Assembly: GCA_902767145.1 (NCBI GenBank)
Contig: CACXGG010000155.1
Location: 1 to 20,181 of the forward strand
Reading direction: 5' to 3'
DNA: 20,181 nucleotides
Source of the DNA: Oscillospiraceae bacterium
Lineage (GTDB): Bacteria > Bacillota > Clostridia > Saccharofermentanales > Saccharofermentanaceae
Positions 5,925 to 14,307 of the stretch are shown in pieces. The notes beneath the pieces are model-generated. The model was not told the DNA's origin. It searched no databases and saw only the letters and a program-made list of their open reading frames with translations. Position 1 is the first letter of the stretch. Each line of letters begins with the position of its first letter. A program made the position numbers and the translations under genes.

Positions 5925-6980
5925 ATGTATTTATTTTGTTACGCCAGATCAGAGAGAGCAAAAGAGACCGGCAGCAAACTTCTTATGAGCGCTGAGGGTG
6001 AATGGATAACTGATTCCGAGAGCTTTGTGAGTCAGGTGCCCCAGAGAGCCGACGGTGCCGTGGTGCTGATACTTCCCACGGAAGCTGCAGTGAAGCTCCT
6101 CATAGAGCGTTTTTATCCGGCTGACATCAAATATCCTGTCCTTTATATGGCTCCCGACGGAAGCTATGCCGGGATCCTCAGATACTGTGGATATAACACC
6201 CATGAGATACTCGTAAAAGTCTGTAAGATACTGGGGAGCAGGAAGCTCTCATCTCCCGAGGACAGAGCTGATTTTGCTCCGGATCTTCTGAAGACCGTGG
6301 AGGCATATTCCATGACCCCCAGCAACAAGGACCTTCTCAAGAAGATAAGTGCCCACATCATGGAGGGTGGAACGGTCAATCTCTATACGGACCTTCAGAT
6401 CCATATGGCAGAGCCGGTGCTGGATACACTGAGCTTTGCTCCCTTCCAGTTCAGGTTCAATCAGAAGAGGGAACTGGGCCAGGCTTATGTCTCATCCTGT
6501 GCCGAAGATGAATATTCCATATTTATCACATGTTCCACTCTGCCCGAGGCGGGAGTTGATAAGGGAAAGTGCCTGAAGCTGGTACCAAGGACTCTGGTGG
6601 TAGGACTTGAGCTCACCACCAGGACGGATCCTGATTATGCCAGGGAGACGGTGAGGAAAGTCCTCGTCAACCATGAGATCGATCCTCTCAGCGTGGCCAC
6701 CGTCGCAGTATCCTCCATCACCAGGGAGAGCGATGCCGTCAGATATATAGCAGAGGATCTGGGCTGTTTTGTCACATCCTTTGATTCAAGGCTCCTCAAG
6801 GCCGTTAAGGTACCTTTAAATCCCACATATGCTCCTTCCAAGGCAGGCGCTGACATCTGTACTGCAGCGGCATGCCTGGCTTCAGACAACGGAAGGGTCC
6901 TGGTCAGGAGAGCCGGTGGAAATAACGGTGTAATGCTCACCGCTTCCATGAAAAGGGGAAGTATAGTCCTTACAGAATAA
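5925..6980 (+). CDS. Divergent CbiG-like protein (cobalamin-biosynthesis fold), orphan
   Basis: 351 residues. The C-terminal domain (about 222-342) reads like the CbiG/CobE C-terminal domain: LVVGLELTTRTD, IDPLSVATVAVSSI, a glycine/aromatic stretch near 280, then P-x10-AGADICTAAACLA and RVLVRRAGGN. The N-terminal part (1-105) keeps the CbiG outline (AKETGSKLL near 12-20, ADGAVVLIL near 42-50, a YPVLYMAPDG strand), but the usual LxSGHxGGAN motif is replaced by ILRYCGYNTHEI, so hydrolase activity on cobalt-precorrin-5A may be lost. No other cobalamin gene is nearby. The start is set by GGAGG at 5912-5916, which lies 8 bases before ATG 5925. An ATG at 5919 is too close, and a TTG reading at 5880 lies upstream of the promoter's -10. 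Function beyond the fold is unknown. Confidence 0.7.
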   Translation: MYLFCYARSERAKETGSKLLMSAEGEWITDSESFVSQVPQRADGAVVLILPTEAAVKLLIERFYPADIKYPVLYMAPDGSYAGILRYCGYNTHEILVKVCKILGSRKLSSPEDRADFAPDLLKTVEAYSMTPSNKDLLKKISAHIMEGGTVNLYTDLQIHMAEPVLDTLSFAPFQFRFNQKRELGQAYVSSCAEDEYSIFITCSTLPEAGVDKGKCLKLVPRTLVVGLELTTRTDPDYARETVRKVLVNHEIDPLSVATVAVSSITRESDAVRYIAEDLGCFVTSFDSRLLKAVKVPLNPTYAPSKAGADICTAAACLASDNGRVLVRRAGGNNGVMLTASMKRGSIVLTE

Positions 6981-6993
6981 AAAACATGCAACA

Positions 6994-7010
6994 GATCCTT
7001 TTTCAGGATC
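6994..7010 (+). other. Small hairpin covering the leader of the first binding-protein gene
   Basis: GATCCT (6994-6999) and AGGATC (7005-7010) form a 6-bp stem with a TTTTC loop, 14 bases after the CbiG-like stop and 12 bases before the next ATG. The AGGA in its 3' arm is the only SD-like sequence for that gene, so the hairpin could mask it. It could also be a weak partial terminator, since no U tract follows. Confidence 0.35.
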
Positions 7011-7021
7011 GTCACTAATGC

Positions 7022-9217
7022 ATGAAGAAAACTATCGCATCATTTCTGACGCTTGTGATCGTCGCAGGATCCGTGCCTGTGATGATCTCTTCGTGTGCCA
7101 AAAAGGATGAGACGGGATACTATTCCGTGGAAGTTACTTCCCTTGGAGATAATGAAACGGGTTATATCAGGAATAATGTATTCATGGCATCTACTGATTC
7201 AGGAGAAGCAATAGTGTCCGTGATCTCCGATGCTGAGTCCCAGTTCTTTTCGGGATCATATACCATAACCATCGACGGCGACGAGTATTATTCCGACGGC
7301 ACCGGGGATTATCTCACCCCCGATTCCTGTGAGTATGAGATCAACGGCCAGAGATTCTGTGAGGTTACCGTCATCTCGGATTCGCTGGACTATGTTACCA
7401 CCACCCACTACAGTGTAGGCAAGGATAACGAGCTGACAGAGGATGACGATATCGCGGCGGGTATGACGGATATCGCTACAACAGATGTTTTCCAGACATC
7501 TGCCGGTACCTGCCTTCTGGCAAGTGATGATGTCTTTTTCAGCAGGGAAGACGGCAGAAGGTATATGTTCTATTACAGTGATGATCCCCACGAACCCCTG
7601 GTCTATGACCTTGATGCTACTCTCGGGGAGGAATTTACAGTTGATTCCATCTTCTCTGATAACGGATCGGATCTCCTTATCTCAGGGACTCCGTTCTACA
7701 GCTCCATCAGGAGCACCTACAGGATCGATCCCGATACAGGAGACTGCACTGACGAGACCGGCATGTGGCCCATGGGATACTTCAGGGTCTATGATGACGG
7801 CGATCTTTATTTTTATGACTGCAGCGGCATCTATCTTTATGATGACGGATCCTATGAGCAGAAAGTGGATTATTCCAAATGTGATTTTAATATATCGAAG
7901 CTCTCAGACATGGAATTGGTAGGATGTGAAGACGGCGGTTACCAGCTTACATATGTGGACTACAGCACATACGATTATGTTGGTAAGCGTTACATGGCAG
8001 ACCTCAGGGAATGTGAAGACCCCACGGAAGGAAAGACTGTAGTAGAGGTTGGAATCACCGGATATGTGGGATATACCATTGGAGACCTGATCTGTTCCTA
8101 TAACGATGAGAACACCAGTGTCTATCTCGTTCCCTATATCATCGATCCCTGGTCCCTGGATCAGAGGTGCACATGTGATGAGGAGATCCCGGAGGATCTG
8201 GACGAGTATGGGAAGACACTTTATATGGCTAAGCTGGAGTCTGATGCCATAGCGGAATATATAAGCGGACCTGATGCTCCCGATGTCCTTATCTCTGACG
8301 GCATCAGGATGAACCTCCAAAGAGAGGGCCTTCTCGATGATCTCAGTTCCTTTGTGGATACCCTGAGCACAGCTCTGGCCCCGGGAGTGATCGATGCTTC
8401 CTATTTGGGAGATTCCATTTACCAGATCCCGCTCTATTACTATATCGTTGGCATAGCCGAATATTCTAATGACAATGCGCCCTCAGAATATAAGGGTATC
8501 GGTTATTATGATTATTCCGCGAAGATCGCAGGTGACTGGGACGGAACAGATCCCATGGCAATGTCCATGAATAAGACGGATTATGCGGAGGAACTGATCT
8601 CCTGCCAGTATGATCTTTTCTTCGGAGAGGATATGAGCAGCCCCGATTTCCATAATGCTGCCTTCTATGCTCTTCTTGAGTATATGAACACTGTGGATGC
8701 AGCTTCTGAGGATCTTTCCCGATCCTACATCTATTACACCGACGGATATGAGATGCCCCCGGAATATACGGTCATCTATTCCGTACAGGACTACACTTAT
8801 TTTTACGATTATTATCATGTTTCCACATGGTATTCACTTCCTTCCTACGACGAGAGAGGATTGTCCGCTGCTGCTCTTAACAGTGCTGCCATCGTATCCT
8901 CTTCTGATAAGAAAGAGGAGGGAAAGGCATTTATCGCTTATCTTCTCTCTGAGGAGACAAATATGGATTCTTACGACACCTACGGCATTCCTGTAAATAC
9001 GGAAGCGCTGGAGATGATAACAGAGGAACAAGAGGGTGCTTTTGAGTTTTATACTCAGGCAACAGAAAATGTATATTCGATGTTTGTGGTGGATGCAGAC
9101 TTAAGATATGTCTGCCGTAATGCACTGAATATGTATTTTCAGGGTGACATAACAGCGGATGAGACCGCTGATATGATCGAACAGGGGATAGATACTATCA
9201 TAGGAGGCGAATCATGA
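7022..9217 (+). CDS. Large solute-binding lipoprotein 1 (731 aa, N-terminal extra domain plus SBP domain)
   Basis: The signal peptide MKKTIASFLTLVIVAGSVPVM ends in ISSC, so Cys25 is the likely lipidated residue. Residues about 27-330 are beta-strand-rich and full of Asp, Tyr and Gly (for example YFRVYDDGDLYFYDCSG), resembling a propeller-like domain I cannot name. From about 338 (GKTVVEVGITGY) the sequence has the outline of an ABC family 1 extracellular solute-binding protein: APDVLISDG, GLLDDLSSFVD, IYQIPLYYYI, SAAIVSSSDKKEEGKAFIAYLLS and YGIPVNTEAL. Ordinary binding proteins have about 420-450 residues, so this one is much longer. It is less similar to the next two proteins than they are to each other. 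Weak SD (see the hairpin just upstream). It starts 41 bases after the CbiG-like gene and overlaps the next gene by ATGA. The substrate is unknown; sugars or oligosaccharides are typical. Confidence 0.82.
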   Translation: MKKTIASFLTLVIVAGSVPVMISSCAKKDETGYYSVEVTSLGDNETGYIRNNVFMASTDSGEAIVSVISDAESQFFSGSYTITIDGDEYYSDGTGDYLTPDSCEYEINGQRFCEVTVISDSLDYVTTTHYSVGKDNELTEDDDIAAGMTDIATTDVFQTSAGTCLLASDDVFFSREDGRRYMFYYSDDPHEPLVYDLDATLGEEFTVDSIFSDNGSDLLISGTPFYSSIRSTYRIDPDTGDCTDETGMWPMGYFRVYDDGDLYFYDCSGIYLYDDGSYEQKVDYSKCDFNISKLSDMELVGCEDGGYQLTYVDYSTYDYVGKRYMADLRECEDPTEGKTVVEVGITGYVGYTIGDLICSYNDENTSVYLVPYIIDPWSLDQRCTCDEEIPEDLDEYGKTLYMAKLESDAIAEYISGPDAPDVLISDGIRMNLQREGLLDDLSSFVDTLSTALAPGVIDASYLGDSIYQIPLYYYIVGIAEYSNDNAPSEYKGIGYYDYSAKIAGDWDGTDPMAMSMNKTDYAEELISCQYDLFFGEDMSSPDFHNAAFYALLEYMNTVDAASEDLSRSYIYYTDGYEMPPEYTVIYSVQDYTYFYDYYHVSTWYSLPSYDERGLSAAALNSAAIVSSSDKKEEGKAFIAYLLSEETNMDSYDTYGIPVNTEALEMITEEQEGAFEFYTQATENVYSMFVVDADLRYVCRNALNMYFQGDITADETADMIEQGIDTIIGGES

Positions 9218-11658
9218 AAAAATTCGTTAGAAGGCCCGCGGCAGCCTTGATGGCCGCGATCATTGCAGCAGGCGGATGTGTATGTTCCGGATGCTGGGGA
9301 AAGAAGGGTGACTCCAATGCTACCATGGCCGAGATAGTCACCATTGAAGAGGACACGGAATGGTTTAATACCAGTACGGTTGTTCTCGATCACGGGTATG
9401 ACCCTTCCGAGCTGGAATACTGTGATATGTCTTTTGTCGGAACGCCTGCGGACGATCAGGTCATGGTCCATCTTTCCGGACTGAAGAAGATACCTGATGA
9501 TTACGACTGGGAGACCGGCGATTACACCCAGTTTAATATCGATGATGTAGTGGTCTACGGAACGGACGGACAGAAGCTCAAGAGCATCAGCCTTGACGAT
9601 GTCCTTGAGCCCAATGAATATGTTGATAATGTTCAGTATGAAGACGGAGAGGTGTTCGTGACATACAGCACATATGATGAGCAGACATTGGAGTCAGTCA
9701 AATACAAGGCTTCTCTGGATATGGATACCGGAGCTCTGGGTGCACCCCAGGAGATCACTGATGAAGCCGGTGACTTAAATGAAGATGCCTGGTATGAAGG
9801 TGAATACGATATCGAGGGATATAACATCAAGAAGTATTATATGTGGAACGATGACGGATCTGCGTCTTATCTGATCAGGGTGACATCACCTTCCGGTTCG
9901 CAGTCTGATATCTATACAGCACAGGTGGCTTCCGGTGTGAATATCTGGGATATCACGGCGATCATCGGCATGGGCAATGGCGAGGCTCTCATTTCCGGTT
10001 ACGGCGATGACGGCAATGTCTATCTCAAGCTCGATCTTGCATCAGCTTCCCTTTCGCTTCTTCCCAGTGAGGAATGCGACTGGATACAGGGTGCAGACTT
10101 CTATTACGGCCTTAACTCTGACGAGCTCGGATTTACATTTGTAGATCAGGAGGGTATCAAGAGACTTGATTTCGACAACCATGAAATGGCTACTGTCATC
10201 GATTTCAACTGTGCTAATGTCAACAGAGTGAATGTAAGTAACGGAAGCCTTATATCCGTCAGTGAAGATAAGGCTGTCATCATGAGCAACAGATACAACG
10301 AAGGCAATTATTTCGGCGGAGGATATGAATCCGAATGTTCTCTTACCACCATAGAGAGGGCGGATTCCAACCCCAATGCCGGTAAGACGGTACTCAAGGT
10401 TTGTGATATCGAGGGTATCAGTAACCAGATATCAGATGCCATCTATGATTTCAACGAGCAGAGTGATGATTACTTTATCATCATCGATTCAAGATATGAC
10501 TACAGTGAAGATATATCAGATCTTTATGCCGACGCAGAGAATGCCGATGATTATGCATCCATCGATATGACGGCAAGGGCAGATCTTTCTGACCAGCTCT
10601 CCATCGATATCATGAACGGCGAGGGTCCCGATATCCTTCTGGGTACTTTCCAGTGTTCCCAGCTCAACAGCGAAGATTATCTGACAGACCTTACATCATA
10701 TCTCGATGATTACGGAACAGATGCATTCTTTGACAATGTCTTCGAGGCTTCAAAGACAGATGAGTACCTTTACCAGATCCCCCTGAGCTTCCGTATCAGC
10801 GGTATCATCACTGATGAGGATAATGTGGAGGATGGCCAGATCGGATTCACATATGATGAGTATCTCGATTTCCTGGACGATGTATGTAACGGAGATTCAC
10901 CTGTATACCTGAGCAAGAATATGTTCTTCGTAACATGTCTGGAGGCAATGGATGATGCCTTCTTTGAGGACGGTAATGTCGATTTCTCAAATGATGAGTT
11001 CGCGGATCTTGCGGATTTCTGCGACACATATGTAAATGACACTACTCCGGATGTCTTCTACTCCGTCAGTGCCGGATCAGTATATGTAGATGATTCATAC
11101 GGTGATGCAGCATCATATTCTGAGATCTCCAGCTTTAATGGCTATATCGATCCCTATGGAGATTGTGCGGCAAGGGCAGTGGCTCTTGGTCTTCCCTCCG
11201 GTGAGAGGAGAGGCCCCCAGATCCGGGTGATCGATTCTGCTGCCATCTCAGCTTCCTGTGCATCACCTGACGGATGCTGGGAATTCATAACATTCCTTCT
11301 CGACTATGACAACCAGATGGATTATTCCACCTATCAGATCCCTGTAAATAAGGATGCCTTTGAGGCAAGCGCACAGGAGTCCGTGGATGCTTGTAACGCG
11401 GCTTACAGCGGAGGAACATTGTCATTCTCCGGAATATCCGTAAATGACGGTGAACGTTATGAGGAACTCGATTATAGTGTGATCGATAAGTTCGAGGATA
11501 TCATCGCTTCCTGCAGCCATGCAGAGAGAGCCGATCAGGCAGTCTCAGTGATCATTTCCGAGGAGATGCCCGCATACTTTGAGGGACAAAAATCTCTTGA
11601 CGAAGTAGTTGATATTCTGCAAGATAGAGTACAGACCGTTCTCGACGAGCGCGGTTAA
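9214..11658 (+). CDS. Large solute-binding lipoprotein 2 (814 aa), paralogue of the next gene
   Basis: The signal peptide has two possible lipidation sites, GGC22 and CSGC27. Cys27 is favoured because a short polar linker (WGKKGDSN) follows, as in its neighbours. Residues about 40-380 form an acidic, beta-rich domain with repeating strand-turn patterns. After the junction ADSNPNAGKTVLK (383-395) comes the binding-protein domain: FNEQSDDYFIIID, GPDILLGT, YLTDLTSYLDD, YQIPLSFRISGII, AAISASCASPDGCWEFITFLL and the C-terminal EEMPAYFEGQKSLDEVV. The same blocks occur in the 810-residue protein that follows, so the two come from a tandem duplication. Good SD (AGGAGG) inside the end of the previous gene, with ATGA overlap. 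The mature protein is strongly acidic. Ligand unknown. Confidence 0.85.
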   Translation: MKKFVRRPAAALMAAIIAAGGCVCSGCWGKKGDSNATMAEIVTIEEDTEWFNTSTVVLDHGYDPSELEYCDMSFVGTPADDQVMVHLSGLKKIPDDYDWETGDYTQFNIDDVVVYGTDGQKLKSISLDDVLEPNEYVDNVQYEDGEVFVTYSTYDEQTLESVKYKASLDMDTGALGAPQEITDEAGDLNEDAWYEGEYDIEGYNIKKYYMWNDDGSASYLIRVTSPSGSQSDIYTAQVASGVNIWDITAIIGMGNGEALISGYGDDGNVYLKLDLASASLSLLPSEECDWIQGADFYYGLNSDELGFTFVDQEGIKRLDFDNHEMATVIDFNCANVNRVNVSNGSLISVSEDKAVIMSNRYNEGNYFGGGYESECSLTTIERADSNPNAGKTVLKVCDIEGISNQISDAIYDFNEQSDDYFIIIDSRYDYSEDISDLYADAENADDYASIDMTARADLSDQLSIDIMNGEGPDILLGTFQCSQLNSEDYLTDLTSYLDDYGTDAFFDNVFEASKTDEYLYQIPLSFRISGIITDEDNVEDGQIGFTYDEYLDFLDDVCNGDSPVYLSKNMFFVTCLEAMDDAFFEDGNVDFSNDEFADLADFCDTYVNDTTPDVFYSVSAGSVYVDDSYGDAASYSEISSFNGYIDPYGDCAARAVALGLPSGERRGPQIRVIDSAAISASCASPDGCWEFITFLLDYDNQMDYSTYQIPVNKDAFEASAQESVDACNAAYSGGTLSFSGISVNDGERYEELDYSVIDKFEDIIASCSHAERADQAVSVIISEEMPAYFEGQKSLDEVVDILQDRVQTVLDERG

Positions 11659-11694
11659 TAAGGTATAGATAACATTTTACGGAGGTAAGAAAGG

Positions 11695-14127
11695 ATGAAA
11701 AAGTTATCTCAAAGGACAGTTGCCCTCCTGACGTGTACAGCAATGGTCGTACCAATGGCCCTTACTGCATGTTCAGGCGGACACAAGGGAACAGCAGAAA
11801 AGGTGGATGCCGATTCTGAATGGTACACACTGGAGGAGATCGATCTGGGAACCCAGTATAATGCTGAGGATTATGATTATCTCTATCAGCAGTCATTGGG
11901 CATCTTCAACGGCCAGGCCGCATTCTCTGTATCGGGAAGCCTTAAGATGCCTGAGGATGTCGACTGGGAGACCGTCGATTATTATGATTATGAGGTCAGT
12001 AAGATCGATTTCTATGAACTCGACGGTACTCTTGCAAATAGTATCGATGTCCAGGCGATCGTAAAGGATCTTGATGTCAGCGGTGACTATAAATATGTAA
12101 ATGGCACAACCATCAAGGATGACGGTATCTATATCGATCTTATGACTTATTCCGATATGAGCATGACAAGTGATAATTATACCGTGATCCTCGATCAGGC
12201 TACAGGTGATCTTATCAGCTGCGAGCCTGCTGCCCAGGGCGCTCTCGATACGTCCAACCTCAGCAATGAAGGAACGACCTCTGTCGGTGATTGTTCCATT
12301 ACCAAGTACTGGGCCTGGAGTGAAGACAGCGAGGCTTCTTACGTCCTTGCCGTCAGAGATTCCCAGGGTCAGGAAACATATATCGATATGAGGGAAGAGT
12401 TCCCCGGTGTGGAATTCTATGATATCCCCCAGTTCATCAAGATCGATGATGATACAGTCATATTCCCCGTTTCCACTTCAGATTCGGCAGGTTATACCTT
12501 CTATGAGCTGGAACTCAGCAGCCTTACGGTCAAGGAATCTGATACTGACTACTCATGGCTCGAGGATGAGGACCTTTACAACCTTCAGTATTTTGAAGGT
12601 ATCGGCTCTGTTGTAGTTGATACTAATGGTATCCAGAAGGTCGATTTTGATAACATGGAGCTTTCCGAAGTATTCAGCTTCAATTCCTGCAACATCAACA
12701 GGAGCGATCTTTCCTATCTTTCCCTTGTAGAGTTTACTGATGATACTGTCATCCTTGCCGGAACTGTTTACAGGGATCAGGGATATTACTCAATGGGCAA
12801 TCTCAATGAGGCTAAGATGTTAGTGCTTACCAGAGCAGACTCCAACCCCAACGCAGGCAAGACGATCCTCAAGGCTGCAACCCTCGGCTACGTCTCATAT
12901 CCTGTTTCCGAGGCTATCTGCCAGTTCAATGAGACAAATGAGGATTACTTCGTCATGATAGACGACAGATATTCCCTCGATAACTTCTACGACAACAGTG
13001 ACCTCGGCGATGATACAGACTGGGATCAGGTTTCTCTCCAGGCACAGGAGGATATGAACAATCAGCTTGCCATCGACCTTATGAACGGTGACGGACCTGA
13101 TATCCTTCTTGACTGTATCGGATATTCACAGCTCAATAACGATGATTATCTCCTTGACCTCACAGATTATCTTCAGGATACATCACCTTACTTTGAGTCA
13201 GTCATCGAGGCTGCCAAGACAGATGACAAGCTCTATCAGCTCCCTCTGTCTGTAAGTGTCCAGGGCATCATCACAGCTTCTTCCAACGTTGACGATGATC
13301 AGGTCGGATTCACATTTGACCAGTATGTCGATTTCGTTGATGAGGTATGTAACGGTGAGGATCCCATCACAGGCGGACAGCTCTACTTCTTCACAATGTG
13401 TATGAATGCGATGCTGGAGGAATATATCCAGGGCAACGACGTAGACTTCAACAAGGATTCCTTCATCAACCTTGCCAACTATGTCAATGATCATGTCAAC
13501 GAAGAGATCGATGAGGGAGATATGTATAACGATATCGTCTACTATGGTGCATATTCTGAAGATATCCCTGAGGCTTCCATGACAGAACTCGCATCATTTG
13601 GAAGCTTTATCTCCACATATGGTGAGCAGGCTTCTGACTACCGTGTACTCGGTGTTCCTACAGACGACGGAAGAGGCCCCGGATTCAGCGTATACAATTC
13701 AGCTGCTATCTCTGCTGAGACACCTTCAGCTGACGGATGCTGGGCATTCATCGAGGTGCTCCTTTCCGATGAGATCCAGACAGCCATCGGCTACAACTGG
13801 AGTACTCCCGTAAGAGTCGAGTCCTTCGAGACTATCGCTAACTCCGAGATCGACGGTTACAACTATCAGATCGATCAGTATTCCTCTTTTTATACAGAGG
13901 CTGAGATGGCTGAGTATGGTCTTCCCTCTGTCCGTCTTGATGAGACCTGCATCGATGTATTCGAGGGCTATATCGACAGCTGCTCCAGGATCGTTGCAGA
14001 AGACCCTGCAGTTACATCCATCGTAAGAGAAGAGATGCCTGCATTCTTCGAAGGCCAGAAGGATCTTGATGACGTTATCACTATCCTTAACGACAGAGTA
14101 CAGACCTTCGTTTCAGAGCGCGGATGA
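11695..14127 (+). CDS. Large solute-binding lipoprotein 3 (810 aa)
   Basis: The lipoprotein signal peptide ends in ALTAC, so Cys26 is the lipidated residue, followed by SGGHKG. It has the same two-part plan as gene 2: a beta-rich acidic domain (about 40-378), the junction ADSNPNAGKTILK (381-393), then the binding-protein domain with FNETNEDYFVMID, GPDILLDC, YLLDLTDYLQD, YQLPLSVSVQGII, SAAISAETPSADGCWAFIEVLL and EEMPAFFEGQKDLDDVI. It lies 36 bases after gene 2 with its own strong SD (GGAGGT), and a terminator follows, so it closes the binding-protein operon. Codon choice looks smoother than in its neighbours (many TCC, ATC, GAC), hinting at high expression; this is an impression, not a calculation. 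Confidence 0.87.
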   Translation: MKKLSQRTVALLTCTAMVVPMALTACSGGHKGTAEKVDADSEWYTLEEIDLGTQYNAEDYDYLYQQSLGIFNGQAAFSVSGSLKMPEDVDWETVDYYDYEVSKIDFYELDGTLANSIDVQAIVKDLDVSGDYKYVNGTTIKDDGIYIDLMTYSDMSMTSDNYTVILDQATGDLISCEPAAQGALDTSNLSNEGTTSVGDCSITKYWAWSEDSEASYVLAVRDSQGQETYIDMREEFPGVEFYDIPQFIKIDDDTVIFPVSTSDSAGYTFYELELSSLTVKESDTDYSWLEDEDLYNLQYFEGIGSVVVDTNGIQKVDFDNMELSEVFSFNSCNINRSDLSYLSLVEFTDDTVILAGTVYRDQGYYSMGNLNEAKMLVLTRADSNPNAGKTILKAATLGYVSYPVSEAICQFNETNEDYFVMIDDRYSLDNFYDNSDLGDDTDWDQVSLQAQEDMNNQLAIDLMNGDGPDILLDCIGYSQLNNDDYLLDLTDYLQDTSPYFESVIEAAKTDDKLYQLPLSVSVQGIITASSNVDDDQVGFTFDQYVDFVDEVCNGEDPITGGQLYFFTMCMNAMLEEYIQGNDVDFNKDSFINLANYVNDHVNEEIDEGDMYNDIVYYGAYSEDIPEASMTELASFGSFISTYGEQASDYRVLGVPTDDGRGPGFSVYNSAAISAETPSADGCWAFIEVLLSDEIQTAIGYNWSTPVRVESFETIANSEIDGYNYQIDQYSSFYTEAEMAEYGLPSVRLDETCIDVFEGYIDSCSRIVAEDPAVTSIVREEMPAFFEGQKDLDDVITILNDRVQTFVSERG

Positions 14128-14153
14128 TCCGCATCAACTGAAAACAGATAAAG

Positions 14154-14181
14154 AAGCCGTCCCGTCCGGGGCGGCTTTTTT
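14154..14181 (+). terminator. Rho-independent terminator of the binding-protein operon
   Basis: AAGCCGTCCC (14154-14163) pairs with GGGGCGGCTT (14168-14177), with one G-T pair and a GTCC loop, and is followed by six T. It lies 27 bases after the stop of the third binding-protein gene and separates that operon from the permease operon. Confidence 0.92.
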
Positions 14182-14210
14182 GTGGCGAAAATGAGGGAAA
14201 GATCCAATCT

Positions 14211-14234
14211 TTAACAAATCTTAACCTTTTAACA
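14211..14234 (+). promoter_or_regulatory. Three TTAAC direct repeats upstream of the permease promoter
   Basis: TTAACA (14211-14216), TTAACC (14221-14226) and TTAACA (14229-14234) lie in the same orientation, 10 and 8 bases apart, ending 46 bases before the -10 at 14280. Direct TTAACA-type hexamers separated by a few bases resemble PhoP-family response-regulator boxes in Bacillota. The region is AT-rich and the last spacing is irregular, so this is only a candidate activator site. Confidence 0.35.
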
Positions 14235-14251
14235 AGGAAAAATAAGAGAAG

Positions 14252-14285
14252 TTGCAACATGGATCTTTATCTTTTCGTCTATAAT
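14252..14285 (+). promoter_or_regulatory. Probable promoter of the permease-adaptor operon
   Basis: A perfect TATAAT at 14280-14285 lies 22 bases after TTGCAA (14252-14257). That spacer is too long for a normal sigma-A -35, so either the -35 is weak (about ACATGG) or an activator assists. The predicted start at about 14292 leaves a short leader before ATG 14308. Confidence 0.5.
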
Positions 14286-14307
14286 AGTGATGCAGGTAAA
14301 AAACAAC

